Positions 52,338-61,662 of a DNA stretch of 64,000 nt are shown here, in pieces. The stretch spans positions 1 through 64,000 of the forward strand of contig NZ_QLTT01000016.1 in the NCBI RefSeq assembly GCF_003269295.1, given 5' to 3'. A program made the position numbers and the translations under genes. The stretch comes from Lentzea atacamensis (GTDB lineage Bacteria > Actinomycetota > Actinomycetes > Mycobacteriales > Pseudonocardiaceae). A model generated the notes under the pieces. The model worked only from the letters and a program-made list of their open reading frames with translations, was not told where the DNA came from and made no database searches. Numbering within the stretch: position 1 is the first letter of the stretch; every line of letters begins with the position of its first letter.

Positions 52338-53516
52338 ATGGCGACACCGAGGGAAGGTTTGGCTGTCCGCCGCAAGGCACTGGGGTATTCGCAGGAGCGG
52401 CTGGCGGAGATTCTTGGAGTCACGGTCGGCACTGTTGGTCGTTGGGAACGGGGCGAGTCGGCGCCAGAGGCGTGGCGTCAGCCGCGTCTGGCGAAGGTGC
52501 TCGGTCTGTCGACTGTCGAGGAGCTGATCGACCTTCTGCACCCGCGCGACGAGGTGCCGGCGGCCGAGAGTTGCGACGTTGACCGGCTCGAACGGGCGCT
52601 TGCGAATCCGTCCGAAGTCGATCTCGTGACGGTCGCACAGCTTCGTGAGCGTGTGTCGCTGTTGAGCGTCCGCTATGACGGTGAGCGATCGACAGGCTTG
52701 TTGGCTGAGGCGGGACAGGCGCTCGGTCAGACCCGATTGCTGCGTGAACACGCACGCCAGTACCGAGTTAGGCGGGACCTGCTCGCGGCGGAAGCAGAAG
52801 CCTCCACGTTGATGGGCCAGTTCGTCTGGGACGCTTCTCAACGTCGTGACCACGACACGGCAAGGGAGCACTTCACCACGGCGGCCGAGGCGGCCCGTGG
52901 GATCAACGATCCGGTGCTGGAGGCGGTCGCGCTGCTGCGGACTTCGTACGTTGAGCTCTACGGCACCGAGGATCCGGCTGAGGGACTCGTTTTGACTGAA
53001 CGCGCGGCTGAAGTGGCGCGCGGGCACAGTGAAGTGCTGACGGGACTCGCAGATCTCCACGCTGCCGAAGGGCACGCGATGCTCGGCGAGCGTCTGGCCT
53101 GTGAGCGTTCTCTGGAGCGGGCGCAAGACCACTTCGGACGGATCTCGGACGACGAGCCGGTCGTGGAGATGTTCTCAGAGACCCAGTACGGCCGTTTGGC
53201 AGGATCGTGCTACCTGCGCCTGCACGACGCGACGAGAGCTCAGTCGACGCTGGAACGGGTTGCCTCTCAGGCGCCGTCCCGTTCGAAGTCCCGGACCATC
53301 GTGCTGGCCAATCTGAGCCTGGCGCATCTCCAGCTGCAGGATCTCGAGAACGCTGCCGCGGCCCTGCACGTCGCGATCGACTGCGTTGAGGCGACGTGGG
53401 GCGGCGGCGGTCTCAAGGTGATCTTCGGCGCGGCTCAGCAACTACGTCCATGGCGGAAGGAGCCTGTGGTAGATCAGGTGTATGACCGCCTGTTCACGAT
53501 GATGGCGGCGTCGTAG
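52338..53516 (+). CDS. XRE/TPR regulator, copy 1
   Basis: A 392-aa regulator. HTH at residues 1-60 (REGLAVRRKALGYSQERLAE, VTVGTVGRWERGESAPEAW). The rest is TPR-like helices (ARQYRVRRDLLAAEAEASTL, DLENAAAALHVAIDC). ATG 52338 lies behind AGGGGAGA. Its paralogue at 55251 shares the HTH and upstream DNA. The following MTHFS-like gene begins 12 bases later, so the pair is an operon. Confidence 0.85.
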   Translation: MATPREGLAVRRKALGYSQERLAEILGVTVGTVGRWERGESAPEAWRQPRLAKVLGLSTVEELIDLLHPRDEVPAAESCDVDRLERALANPSEVDLVTVAQLRERVSLLSVRYDGERSTGLLAEAGQALGQTRLLREHARQYRVRRDLLAAEAEASTLMGQFVWDASQRRDHDTAREHFTTAAEAARGINDPVLEAVALLRTSYVELYGTEDPAEGLVLTERAAEVARGHSEVLTGLADLHAAEGHAMLGERLACERSLERAQDHFGRISDDEPVVEMFSETQYGRLAGSCYLRLHDATRAQSTLERVASQAPSRSKSRTIVLANLSLAHLQLQDLENAAAALHVAIDCVEATWGGGGLKVIFGAAQQLRPWRKEPVVDQVYDRLFTMMAAS

Positions 53517-53528
53517 AAAGGATTGCCT

Positions 53529-54263
53529 GTGGCGAATCCGGACGAAGCCAAGAACGAGGTTCGGCACCGCGTCTGGGATCTGCTCGCCGAACACCACGCG
53601 GCTCCGCCGGACGTGCACGGGTCGATCCCGAACTTCGACGGTGCTGAACTCGCTGCAGCACGGCTCGCCGAGCTTCCGGCCTGGAAGCAGGCACGCGTCG
53701 TGAAGGCCGTGCCGGACAAGCCCCAGGCACCGGTCAGGGCACTAGGCCTTGAGCAAGGCAAGTTGCTCTACGTGGCGGTCCCCAAGATGGCGGCGGCGAA
53801 GCCGTTCTACGAACTCGACCCCACCAAGTTGCCGGTATCGCCGGCGGAAGCGGCGGTGCCGAAGAAGGCTGCGGCCTTCGCCAGGACCGTTGACACAGAC
53901 GAGATGCCCCCGATCGATTTCCTGGTGTGCGGGTCGGTCGCGGTCAACCGCCGGGGTGTCAGGTTGGGCAAAGGCGCGGGATACGCCGACATCGAAGTCG
54001 CCTTGCTGCAGGAGGCAGGGCTGATCGGCGACGCGACGACGATCGTCACGACGGTCCACGACCTTCAGGTGATCGAGGGTGAGCTGCCGGAGACCAGCCA
54101 CGACTTCTCCGTCGACGTGATCGTCACGCCGACCCAGGTCATCGAGTGCGGCCCGCCTCGACGGCCGGCGGGCATCCTGTGGTCGGAGCTGGACCCGGCC
54201 AAGATCGCCGCTATTCCGGCTCTCGCCTCGCGGGCAGAACAGCGCCCACGATCCGGTCGCTGA
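53529..54263 (+). CDS. 5-formyltetrahydrofolate cyclo-ligase-like (MTHFS) protein
   Basis: A 244-aa MTHFS-fold protein. ANPDEAKNEVRHRVWDLLAE, PDKPQAPVRALGLEQGKLLY, PPIDFLVCGSVAVNRRG and the signature RLGKGAGYADIEVALLQEAG are characteristic. It would convert 5-formyl-THF to methenyl-THF, though divergent members can have other roles. GTG 53529 follows AAAGGA; TTG 53523 is in frame. Operon with the XRE/TPR regulator. Confidence 0.85.
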   Translation: MANPDEAKNEVRHRVWDLLAEHHAAPPDVHGSIPNFDGAELAAARLAELPAWKQARVVKAVPDKPQAPVRALGLEQGKLLYVAVPKMAAAKPFYELDPTKLPVSPAEAAVPKKAAAFARTVDTDEMPPIDFLVCGSVAVNRRGVRLGKGAGYADIEVALLQEAGLIGDATTIVTTVHDLQVIEGELPETSHDFSVDVIVTPTQVIECGPPRRPAGILWSELDPAKIAAIPALASRAEQRPRSGR

Positions 54264-54320
54264 CCATCAGCTGGTCGCTCATTCCTTTCCAGCGGTGTTT
54301 GGAGACCTTGTCGACCGACG

Positions 54321-54905
54321 TCACGATTCGTCCGTGTCCGCGAGACTTGGCGCAGCGTCGCGCGAGGGCTCCGCGGAGCGCAACGCCTCACCGAACCATG
54401 CAGCATGGCGCTCCAGCTTCCGCGCTGCTGAGTCGACCAGGACGACCAACACTTCGAACGCGCCGGGGCCGCCCAAGAGAGACGCAGCGCGCCGGATCGC
54501 GCCCGCATCCCGTGCCGCGTGTGCCGACACGAAGGCGGACGCGACCTTGACGTTCTCTTGCCATGCTGCGCGGTCGTCAGCGTCTACCTCGTCAGGGATG
54601 GCGAACACGATCGGGACCGCGACGGGTGAGACGAGTTGGTCCAGTGGGACGCCGTCGAGCAGGACCCTCGCCAGGATGCTTGCTGCTGAGACGACAATCC
54701 GCGGATCCGCGTGCGTGACGACCGACTGGAGCGTGCGCTCCACAAGCTCGGGTTCTGAGCGCAAGTGGTGGCCGAGCGCGCGCAGGCCCCAGGAGGCTCC
54801 GAGCCCGCTGTCGGCGTCTTGTCGAAGGCGGGCCTCATCCTGTGCGATCTGCTCTACACCGCAGGGCTCGTATCCGTCGTCGGCGGATTCGAGATCAGGC
54901 CCCAT
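54321..54905 (-). CDS. Hypothetical helical-repeat protein (194 aa)
   Basis: A soluble protein with HEAT-like character (ASWGLRALGHHLRSEPELVE, TLQSVVTHADPRIVVSAASI, FEVLVVLVDSAARKLERHAA). No catalytic motif. ATG 54905 overlaps the truncated zinc-finger-like ORF upstream, so translation may be coupled to it. It converges on the MTHFS-like gene. Confidence 0.65.
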   Translation of the reverse strand: MGPDLESADDGYEPCGVEQIAQDEARLRQDADSGLGASWGLRALGHHLRSEPELVERTLQSVVTHADPRIVVSAASILARVLLDGVPLDQLVSPVAVPIVFAIPDEVDADDRAAWQENVKVASAFVSAHAARDAGAIRRAASLLGGPGAFEVLVVLVDSAARKLERHAAWFGEALRSAEPSRDAAPSLADTDES

Positions 54906-54984
54906 GAATAGCGGCCTCGCGGGTGCGACGCGGATCGTGATGCTGCGCTCCGTCGTGCGGTTGCCATTTGTAGCTGCGAGTCAT
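54898..54984 (-). pseudogene. Truncated second copy of the zinc-finger-like gene
   Basis: Reads MTRSYKWQPHDGA, identical at 12 of 13 positions to the start of the 51723-52070 protein, then diverges into unrelated sequence and stops at once. Its upstream DNA matches the copy-1 promoter region. It shows that the whole divergent module was duplicated and that this arm was replaced by the 194-aa gene. Confidence 0.8.
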
Positions 54985-55250
54985 GCCCGATCACTTCCCG
55001 CGGACTTGTGCGCGATCTGCTTGCGCGATGTCGGTAGTGATCCACTCAAATTGCCGTGCCACTGAGAGTCCAGCCCACGAATCTGCCACGGATCTAGCAC
55101 CGATCTACCATCTGGTGCTTCTACCTGCGTGAACACGTAGATGCCCTGATTGGGTGAAGCTGAACATCTTTGGGCTGAACTGATGTTTTGCGCATCCTCC
55201 AAGCTAGGCTGCTGGTGAACTATGCGGCGCATTCACGTCAAGGGGGATCG
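54985..55250. promoter_or_regulatory. Divergent promoter region, copy 2
   Basis: Carries the three conserved blocks listed for 52071-52337 at the same relative positions, and a matching pre-start region (GGCGCATTCACGTCAAGGGGGATCG against ATTCGCGTCAGGGGAGACCG). It probably drives the regulator at 55251. Confidence 0.65.
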
Positions 55251-56531
55251 ATGGTCACGCCGAGGGAGGCGCTCGCGGCCCGCCGCAAGGCTGCGGGATT
55301 CTCTCAGGAGCGGCTTGCTGCGCACCTCGGCGTCACTACCGGAACTGTCGGACGGTGGGAACGTGGCGAGGCCACTCCAGAACCGCCGACGCAGCGGCGG
55401 CTCGCGCGGGCGCTCGATCTCACAGGTGTCCAGGAGCTGCTGGAGCTTCTCTATCCGCAGAAGTCGTTGCTCACGGCGGTGGACGAGCGTGTCGAGGTGC
55501 GGTCGACCGGCAGTCGAGCAGGCCAGCCAGGACGTGATCCTCGTAGGGCGGTCCAGACCGGACACAGCCTCGACCGCGTGCACGGCGTTGTACCGCTTGT
55601 CCGGCGGGCACTCGACGCTTTCGACCTTCCAGATGACGGGCCTACGCGGCCGCTCGTCGAGATCAGCGCAGACGTGGCCCGTGCCAACGAGCACCGTCTT
55701 GAGGCCAGGTACGGCGCACTTGCGGACGCTCTGCCGGACCTCCTCGCAGAGCTGGCGCGGGCGGGTCAGGTCGCCAAGGAAGGCCTGCAGCAGCAACAAG
55801 TCGCGTTGCTTCGTGCTCTCGCGCTACGCGCTGCAGACGGTATCGCGTTCAAGTTCGGATACCTTGATCTCTCAGGTCGCCTCATCGACCTCATGCGACA
55901 GTCCGCAGCTCAAGCGAACGACCCGCTGCTCGTGGCGGCGGCTGAATACGTCCGCACAGAGACGTTCTTCGCGAGTGGCGATCTCAGCACTGCCGGTCGA
56001 GCGCTCCTCAGGGCTGCCAGTGCGTTGTCGTTGTCCAATCTCGACGATCAGCACGTTGCTGCCGCCTACGGATCCCTCCACATGCGAGCCGCAGTGGTGG
56101 CAGGGCGGATCGGCGACCCTCACGCGGCCAGAGATCATCTGCATGAAGCGAGCGAGGCAGCCAAGAGGGTTCCCGAAGGCGTCTACCGCGGCACTGCTTT
56201 TGGGCCGCAGTCGATTCGCATCCACGAACTCGCGGTGGCCACTGAGCTGCGCGACCCGGTCGGCGTCGAGCGGGCCGCGACATGGCACCCGTCGGCGGAG
56301 CTGCCCGCAGAGCGCCGTTCGCACTACTACATCGAGCTGGGCAGTGCGCAACTCGATCTGGGCCACCATGAAGAGGCTTGTGTTTGCATCGAGATGGCGC
56401 GTGAGGCGGCTCCTCAACACACGCGAGAACATCCACAGGTCAAGGGGACTCTCGCTGCACTTCTCCAGCGTCGTCCTGGAAACAGCAGAGTGGTTGAGCT
56501 GGCCGCTTGGGCGGGCGCACGGGCGATCTGA
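55251..56531 (+). CDS. XRE/TPR regulator, copy 2
   Basis: A 426-aa paralogue of the 52338 regulator. HTH VTPREALAARRKAAGFSQER, TTGTVGRWERGEATPEP, then TPR-like helices (DPLLVAAAEYVRTETFFASG, AARDHLHEASEAAKRVPEG). The C-terminal half is diverged from copy 1, so ligands or partners may differ. ATG 55251 lies behind AGGGGGA. It converges with the HAD gene. Confidence 0.85.
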   Translation: MVTPREALAARRKAAGFSQERLAAHLGVTTGTVGRWERGEATPEPPTQRRLARALDLTGVQELLELLYPQKSLLTAVDERVEVRSTGSRAGQPGRDPRRAVQTGHSLDRVHGVVPLVRRALDAFDLPDDGPTRPLVEISADVARANEHRLEARYGALADALPDLLAELARAGQVAKEGLQQQQVALLRALALRAADGIAFKFGYLDLSGRLIDLMRQSAAQANDPLLVAAAEYVRTETFFASGDLSTAGRALLRAASALSLSNLDDQHVAAAYGSLHMRAAVVAGRIGDPHAARDHLHEASEAAKRVPEGVYRGTAFGPQSIRIHELAVATELRDPVGVERAATWHPSAELPAERRSHYYIELGSAQLDLGHHEEACVCIEMAREAAPQHTREHPQVKGTLAALLQRRPGNSRVVELAAWAGARAI

Positions 56532-56535
56532 CCTT

Positions 56536-57177
56536 CTAGTCCGTGAGCAGCGCGGGAAGTTCGTCGAGTGAGTTGATGACCCAATCGGCATCCCGTTGCA
56601 CCAACGGATCGTTGGCCCACAGGTATCCCCAGGGTCCGCGACGGATCAGCGCGGTATGTAGTCCTGCGGCCTTCGCGGCAACGATGTCGTTGTCCCGGTG
56701 GTCTCCCACGTACACGATCTGCTCCGCGGGTGCTGCAGCAGCTTCGACGACGCGATCGAAGAAGGTCTTCGAGGGCTTGGCAACGCCCCATTCTCCGGAC
56801 GTCGCGACGAAATCGACTGGCAGGGCAAGGGCTCGGAGCAATTCGGCTGCACGGGCAGTCTGGTTGCCGGCAATCCCAACCCTCAGCCCAAGGCCGCGCA
56901 GTGCCGCAAGGCTTGGCCGCACGTCGGGGTAGAGGTCCTGCTCCTCGATCTGTTCGCCGAGTCCTGCGTCCTCGCGCAGCTGCCGCTGGTGCGCGACATC
57001 GAAGCCTGGGCGGAAGTACTGGAAGGTCTCCGCGTTGTCTCTTCCAGCGGCGGTTACTGCGCCGAGAACGGTCGAGAAGGTGTGTCGCGGTACGCCGATC
57101 CAGTCGGCCCACGCGCCCCACTCACGCGAATCGTCCAACAGCGTTTCGCCGACATCGAAGACGACAGCAGTGACCAT
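56536..57177 (-). CDS. HAD-superfamily hydrolase
   Basis: A 213-aa HAD phosphatase-like protein. Motif I VVFDVGETLLDD, the cap in between, motif II GLRVGIAGNQTA, motif III Lys in GEWGVAKPSKTFFDRVV, motif IV IVYVGDHRDNDIVAAKAAG. The substrate is probably a small phosphorylated metabolite. ATG 57177 starts MVTAVVFDV; an in-frame ATG at 57189 would add MSGC. Confidence 0.88.
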   Translation of the reverse strand: MVTAVVFDVGETLLDDSREWGAWADWIGVPRHTFSTVLGAVTAAGRDNAETFQYFRPGFDVAHQRQLREDAGLGEQIEEQDLYPDVRPSLAALRGLGLRVGIAGNQTARAAELLRALALPVDFVATSGEWGVAKPSKTFFDRVVEAAAAPAEQIVYVGDHRDNDIVAAKAAGLHTALIRRGPWGYLWANDPLVQRDADWVINSLDELPALLTD

Positions 57178-57256
57178 GCACCCACTCATACGCCATGGAG
57201 GTGCGCGGGGCGAGCGCTTCGCCCGGTTGAGTTGATGTTGCGGCGGCGTGCAGCGT

Positions 57257-58624
57257 CTACGCGACCGCGCCCGTACGTGCGGCGAAGGCTTTCAGGCCGG
57301 GCAGAGCGTGTGCTGCCGGGTGTCGCAGCAGGCCGATGGTGATCAGCTGGATTGGTTTGCGGTACCTGACCTCGTCGGGGGAGGCGTGTTCGGCGGCCAG
57401 CAGCGCGCGGAGGGCGTGCTCGGGTTTGTTCCACTCGTGGTAGGCATGGGCGACGTCGGACCAGTAGCGAGCGCGCCGTTCGGCCACGGGGATGGCGGCC
57501 GGGTTGATCTTTTTTGCGGCTTCGACAGCGGTGCCGTAGTCGCCGAGGGCCCGGGCGACGCTGATCCGGTACAGACCGACACCGGTGGGGCCGAAGGCGG
57601 TGAACCGGTGGTTGCTGTCTGTGCCGAGCCTGGTAGCGGCCTCGACCGCTTCGGCGGTCAAGCTGAGGGCGGAGTCGCGGTCGCCGTCGACGGCTGCGGT
57701 GTAGGCAGCGGTCGACAGCAGGGATCCGTACACCGACAGGTGCTCTGGCCCGCGGTGCAGGCCAGGCTGCAAGGTCTCGATGGAGCTGAAGATCAGGCTC
57801 TGCGCGGCGTCGGCGTGTCCGGTTCGACGCAGCACGATCGCCCAGGCGCGGTGCGCGGCGGCTTGGGTCAGGACGTCGTCCGTGTCGTGGGCCGCCTGTA
57901 CCGCGCGGTCAGCTGTGATCAACGCGGACTGCGTGCGGTCGAGTTTGACCATCAGCTCGGACGCGAGCGTGTACAGGTCGGCCAACAGGCCGTTGGCCTC
58001 TGCAGGATTCGTCGCTTCCGCGCGGGTGGCCATCGCGGTCGACAACACGGCGGGCAGCCTGGAGGCGGACTCGGTGTAGTGGCCGAGTTGGAACACTGAG
58101 CGCACTGCAGCGACTTGCCGGCGCAGCTCCGTGACCCCTACCGGGGCAGCACTCGTTGAGGGCGGAGCGAGCAGAGCGCGCTCGAGCGCGCTTACCGGGT
58201 CGCTCTTGGCCCAGGACGGTGCCCCGGCACCGAGCACCGCGGTGCCGGCCAGACTGGTCAGCCCCGCGAGCAACGTGCGACGACGCATGGGATCGGTCTC
58301 CTCGTCCGGCGCCAGGATGACGTTGACCCTAGCGACGGGACGCGGCGCGTGCACGGACCGTGATGTTGTGTCGGTGAGCCCGAGCAGGTGCGGCGGAATT
58401 TGCAGAGCCCTGGCCAGGCATCGCAGGACCTGAACGTCGCGCAATGGCTGCTTGCCGCGCTCCATCCGCGACAGCGTCGAAACGGAGTAGCCGCACTTCG
58501 CTGCGAGGTCGGCGAGCGTGAGAGGGGTGGCGAGACGGACCGCGCGCACGATCGCCCCGAGGTCCCCGGAATCGACGGCGACTCGGACCTCTTGGGTGTC
58601 CCAGATCGCGCGAGTCCGGTCCAT
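57257..58624 (-). CDS. XRE/TPR regulator
   Basis: A 455-aa regulator. HTH at about 20-75 (LGAIVRAVRLATPLTLADLA, KCGYSVSTLSRMERGKQPLR), then RRRTLLAGLTSLAGTAVLGA, a segment resembling a Tat-like/hydrophobic stretch seen in this regulator class, and TPR-type helices to the end. ATG 58624 lies nine bases after GAGGAG. It is divergent from the acyltransferase/acyl-CoA dehydrogenase-like operon and is its likely regulator. Confidence 0.85.
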   Translation of the reverse strand: MDRTRAIWDTQEVRVAVDSGDLGAIVRAVRLATPLTLADLAAKCGYSVSTLSRMERGKQPLRDVQVLRCLARALQIPPHLLGLTDTTSRSVHAPRPVARVNVILAPDEETDPMRRRTLLAGLTSLAGTAVLGAGAPSWAKSDPVSALERALLAPPSTSAAPVGVTELRRQVAAVRSVFQLGHYTESASRLPAVLSTAMATRAEATNPAEANGLLADLYTLASELMVKLDRTQSALITADRAVQAAHDTDDVLTQAAAHRAWAIVLRRTGHADAAQSLIFSSIETLQPGLHRGPEHLSVYGSLLSTAAYTAAVDGDRDSALSLTAEAVEAATRLGTDSNHRFTAFGPTGVGLYRISVARALGDYGTAVEAAKKINPAAIPVAERRARYWSDVAHAYHEWNKPEHALRALLAAEHASPDEVRYRKPIQLITIGLLRHPAAHALPGLKAFAARTGAVA

Positions 58625-58691
58625 CGCCTGCACTCCTCACTCAGAGCAGGGTGTTTCAGCGTATCCAAACGATCACAGTCCGTGCCAGCTG

Positions 58692-58732
58692 ATTTGCGCA
58701 GCCTGCAAATGGTTGGGCAAGTTCAGCAAGTT
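58692..58732. promoter_or_regulatory. Inverted and direct repeats in a divergent promoter
   Basis: ATTTGC/GCAAAT (58692-58697, 58705-58710) followed by two GCAAGTT copies at 58717-58723 and 58726-58732. It lies between the XRE/TPR gene and the acyltransferase gene, so it is a candidate operator for that regulator. Confidence 0.45.
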
Positions 58733-58813
58733 TCCTGGTCAGCGCGGTGGAGGAGGTCGTGTTCTAGGTGCTGCCGCGGCAGCTGACCGTCCTGCTGCGG
58801 GAGGAGGGACGAC

Positions 58814-59617
58814 ATGGCCACCCCAAATACGTCGCAGCAGAACTTCTCTGCCGTTGGCCGAGAGATGACTGCGGCCGAGCTCGACCACGCGGGCTTGTTG
58901 CATGCGGAGAACAACGTCGTGATCAGCCGGTACGCGATCTTCGTGCCCATAGACGAACTGGGCACACCTCGCCCGGTCGTGATCCGCGCTGGTGCAGTGA
59001 TAGAGCCGTTCGCCGTCGTGCACGGCGGCACCACCATCGGCGAGCAAGCCCGCGTCGAGGAGCACACCGTCGTCGGCAAGCCTGAACTCGGCTATGCCGT
59101 CGGCAAGATCCGTCCTGGCGTTGGCGGCGGCACTGTGATCGGCGCCGGAGCGACAGTTCGCTCCGGCGCGGTCGTGTACGCCGAGGTCGGAATTGGGGTG
59201 AACACGCTGATCGGGCACCACACGCTGCTCCGTACCGCGGTGCAGGTCGGCGCGGACGCGCAGCTGGGTCACCACCTCACCATCGAACGCGAGACTCGCA
59301 TCGGTCGCGACGTGCGATGCTCACCGGGCTCGCACATCACCAGTTCCACCGTGCTCGCCGACCGAGTGTTCCTGGGGGCTGGCGTGCGCACGATCAACGA
59401 CAAGACTCTGACCTGGCGCGATCCGGATCGTGAGCCGATCCTCGCAGCACCGACGTTTGACACCGAGGCTAAGGTCGGCAGCGGTTGCGTCGTGCTGGCC
59501 GGCGTGACGGTTGGCGAGTGCGCCCTGGTCGGGGCTGGCTCCCTGGTCACCCGCGATGTCCCGCCAGGAGCGTTGGCCTACGGCCATCCGGCCCGTGTGC
59601 AGGGAGAAGCCCGGTGA
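58814..59617 (+). CDS. Left-handed beta-helix (hexapeptide) acyltransferase
   Basis: A 267-aa protein rich in hexapeptide turns: VVIRAGAVIEPFAVVHGGTT, GGGTVIGAGATVRSGAVVYA, VGSGCVVLAGVTVGECALVG, ending in GAGSLVTRDVPPGALAYGHP, the usual closing motif of sugar or acyl O/N-acetyltransferases. It may transfer an acyl group to a sugar or peptide. It overlaps the following acyl-CoA dehydrogenase-like gene as GTGA. Confidence 0.88.
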   Translation: MATPNTSQQNFSAVGREMTAAELDHAGLLHAENNVVISRYAIFVPIDELGTPRPVVIRAGAVIEPFAVVHGGTTIGEQARVEEHTVVGKPELGYAVGKIRPGVGGGTVIGAGATVRSGAVVYAEVGIGVNTLIGHHTLLRTAVQVGADAQLGHHLTIERETRIGRDVRCSPGSHITSSTVLADRVFLGAGVRTINDKTLTWRDPDREPILAAPTFDTEAKVGSGCVVLAGVTVGECALVGAGSLVTRDVPPGALAYGHPARVQGEAR

Positions 59618-60861
59618 ACCCGGCCATGCCCAGCGGGCCCGCTACGGCAGCCGAGGCGATCACGACCTGGCTTCGGCCACTCCGGCCACTTCTCGATCCC
59701 TGTGGCCGGATCGACTGGAAGCGGCTCGCCGGAGTTGCGGAGGCCTTGGACCGAGTGCTCATGCATTGTTCGGTGGGCGCGAATCTGCAGGCGGGTGTGG
59801 AGCGCAGCCGCCGCCTACGCGCGATCCGGCAGGACCTGGCCCGCCATGTCGACACGACCGGCGATCCCGACCTGTTTCAGCTGCTGACACAGTTCATGTG
59901 TGGCTACTGCGACATCGATCTGCGCGACACCTTCGGACTCGGCCACGGAAGGCTCATCGCCCGTCACGGAGGTGCCCAGACACGGCAGCGGTGGATCCCG
60001 CGGCTGCTGGCGGGTGAGTTGGCCGGGATCGCCGTCACTGAGCCTCACGGCGGGTCCCGCCCAGCGGAAACTCAGACCTGCGCGGTCGCAGGGCCGGATG
60101 GAACTTGGAAGGTGACCGGTCGCAAGAGCTGGATCAGCCGTCTGACCGAAGCCGCGGTGTTCGTGCTGTTCTTCCGAACCCCTGACGGCGGTCTGGCCGC
60201 CGCCGCGGTCGACGCCACTCAACCAGGTTTGCACCGGCAGCCGATTCCGCCGACGGGGCTTGCCGGCTGGACATGGGGCGTCCTGGACCTCGACGAGGTG
60301 AAGATCCGCCAGGAGGACGTCCTGCACGGGGACGGGATGCTGCTGTTGCGTGAGCACTTCGCCGGCTATCGACCGCTGGTCACCGCCACCGCGCTCGGTG
60401 GGGCGGCGGCGGTCTTCGACGCCGTGACCGCGCGGCTTTCCGCTCGGCAGGCCGCAGGCGACCTGCATCGGCTGCGCGACTCCGCGCTGATCACCCTCGG
60501 CCGCACGCACGTCCAGCTCGCGACTGCGCTGCTGGGCGCCGTCACAGCCTCCTACCTGGCCGAAGGCGGACACCCTGCTGCGGAACTGTGGGGCGCGGCG
60601 ACGAAGGCTCATGGCATCGACACCGCCAACTCCGCCACTGCGGAACTCGCGCTCCTGCTTGGCGCGTCCGGGTTCCGCGCCGACTGCCGGACCGCCAAGA
60701 CCCGTCGGGACCTGGGTGGACTGCTCTACGCCGACGGCATCCACGACAGCCTGTACCGGACGGCGGGCAAGCAGCACACGGCCACAAAGGACTCCGCAGG
60801 CGATGTCACCGCGGTTCCGGCGCCACGAGATCGGCCGGCCTCGGTCGCGATGACCGCCTGA
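59614..60861 (+). CDS. Acyl-CoA dehydrogenase-like flavoprotein
   Basis: A 415-aa protein: helical N-terminal domain (LFQLLTQFMCGYCDIDLRDT), then the family signature GIAVTEPHGGSRPAETQTCA and VTGRKSWISRLTEAAVFVLF, and C-terminal helices (LGRTHVQLATALLGAVTASY, LLGASGFRADCRTA, GGLLYADGIHDSLYRTA). Such proteins in actinomycete clusters often dehydrogenate carrier-bound or CoA-bound acyl chains. GTG 59614 overlaps the acyltransferase stop. The pair looks like a small biosynthetic unit. Confidence 0.85.
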   Translation: MNPAMPSGPATAAEAITTWLRPLRPLLDPCGRIDWKRLAGVAEALDRVLMHCSVGANLQAGVERSRRLRAIRQDLARHVDTTGDPDLFQLLTQFMCGYCDIDLRDTFGLGHGRLIARHGGAQTRQRWIPRLLAGELAGIAVTEPHGGSRPAETQTCAVAGPDGTWKVTGRKSWISRLTEAAVFVLFFRTPDGGLAAAAVDATQPGLHRQPIPPTGLAGWTWGVLDLDEVKIRQEDVLHGDGMLLLREHFAGYRPLVTATALGGAAAVFDAVTARLSARQAAGDLHRLRDSALITLGRTHVQLATALLGAVTASYLAEGGHPAAELWGAATKAHGIDTANSATAELALLLGASGFRADCRTAKTRRDLGGLLYADGIHDSLYRTAGKQHTATKDSAGDVTAVPAPRDRPASVAMTA

Positions 60862-60891
60862 TCAGTGCGAGCAGGGGACAGCAATTCTGGA

Positions 60892-61491
60892 CTACGCGAT
60901 GCGCTGTCCCTGCTCGCACAATGCGGTGGCGCCCTGCTCGGCAGCATGCAGCGCGACGGTCAGGCGGTCGGCCAGCAGCGGCTTCACCTTGCTGCGGGCT
61001 TCGTCGAGGCTGTGGAAGCCGGCGGAGAGGATCTCCCCGTCTGTGAACATCATGCCGACCAGATCGGTCTCGTCCAGCACACCGCCGTCGAAGACGAACA
61101 CCACGCCCTCGGGGCGGGAGTCCTGCGGCCGCACGTAGTCCACGACCAGCAACCGGCCGAGTGGTCGCTCCCATCCCAGCTCCTCGGCGAGCTCGCGGGT
61201 CGCGGTCGCCCACGGTGACTCGTCGGCCTCCACTGCGCCACCGGGGATCTCCCAGTTCGGCTTGTACGACGGCTTAAGCAACAGAACCCTGCCTGCTTTG
61301 TCGCGGAACAACACCCCGGCGGCCATGCGCTTGCGGGCCAACCCGGCTACGTACTGCTCGACAGGCAGGATTCCGTTGATACCAGGTGCTGCGGACTCCG
61401 ATGTGGTCACCTGCGGCACCCTAGCCAGCTCAACCGCGGTGGATTCCGCGGGGGAGCGGACGTCGGTTCTCACATCGGTGCGGGTGATCAC
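60892..61491 (-). CDS. NUDIX hydrolase
   Basis: A 199-aa protein. The NUDIX box lies in GGAVEADESPWATATREL followed by AEELGW, fitting G-x5-E-x7-REUxEExGU. It is preceded by MAAGVLFRDKAGRVLLLKPS. It probably hydrolyses nucleoside-diphosphate-linked compounds. GTG 61491. It is convergent with the acyl-CoA dehydrogenase-like gene 30 bases away. Confidence 0.9.
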   Translation of the reverse strand: MITRTDVRTDVRSPAESTAVELARVPQVTTSESAAPGINGILPVEQYVAGLARKRMAAGVLFRDKAGRVLLLKPSYKPNWEIPGGAVEADESPWATATRELAEELGWERPLGRLLVVDYVRPQDSRPEGVVFVFDGGVLDETDLVGMMFTDGEILSAGFHSLDEARSKVKPLLADRLTVALHAAEQGATALCEQGQRIA

Positions 61492-61662
61492 CCGATCGTG
61501 CCTGTCCGGTCATTAGCGCAATTTTCGCAGGTAGCGGCCTGTGGGTGTGGGATTCCTGCTAGATCTCTGCCAGATTCATGAGCTGGCGTGAATCTGCGCG
61601 GGCGCGGTTGGCTGCTGGTGTCTGTCAGGACAGACCTCCAGTTACTGCAAGGAAAATGCACG

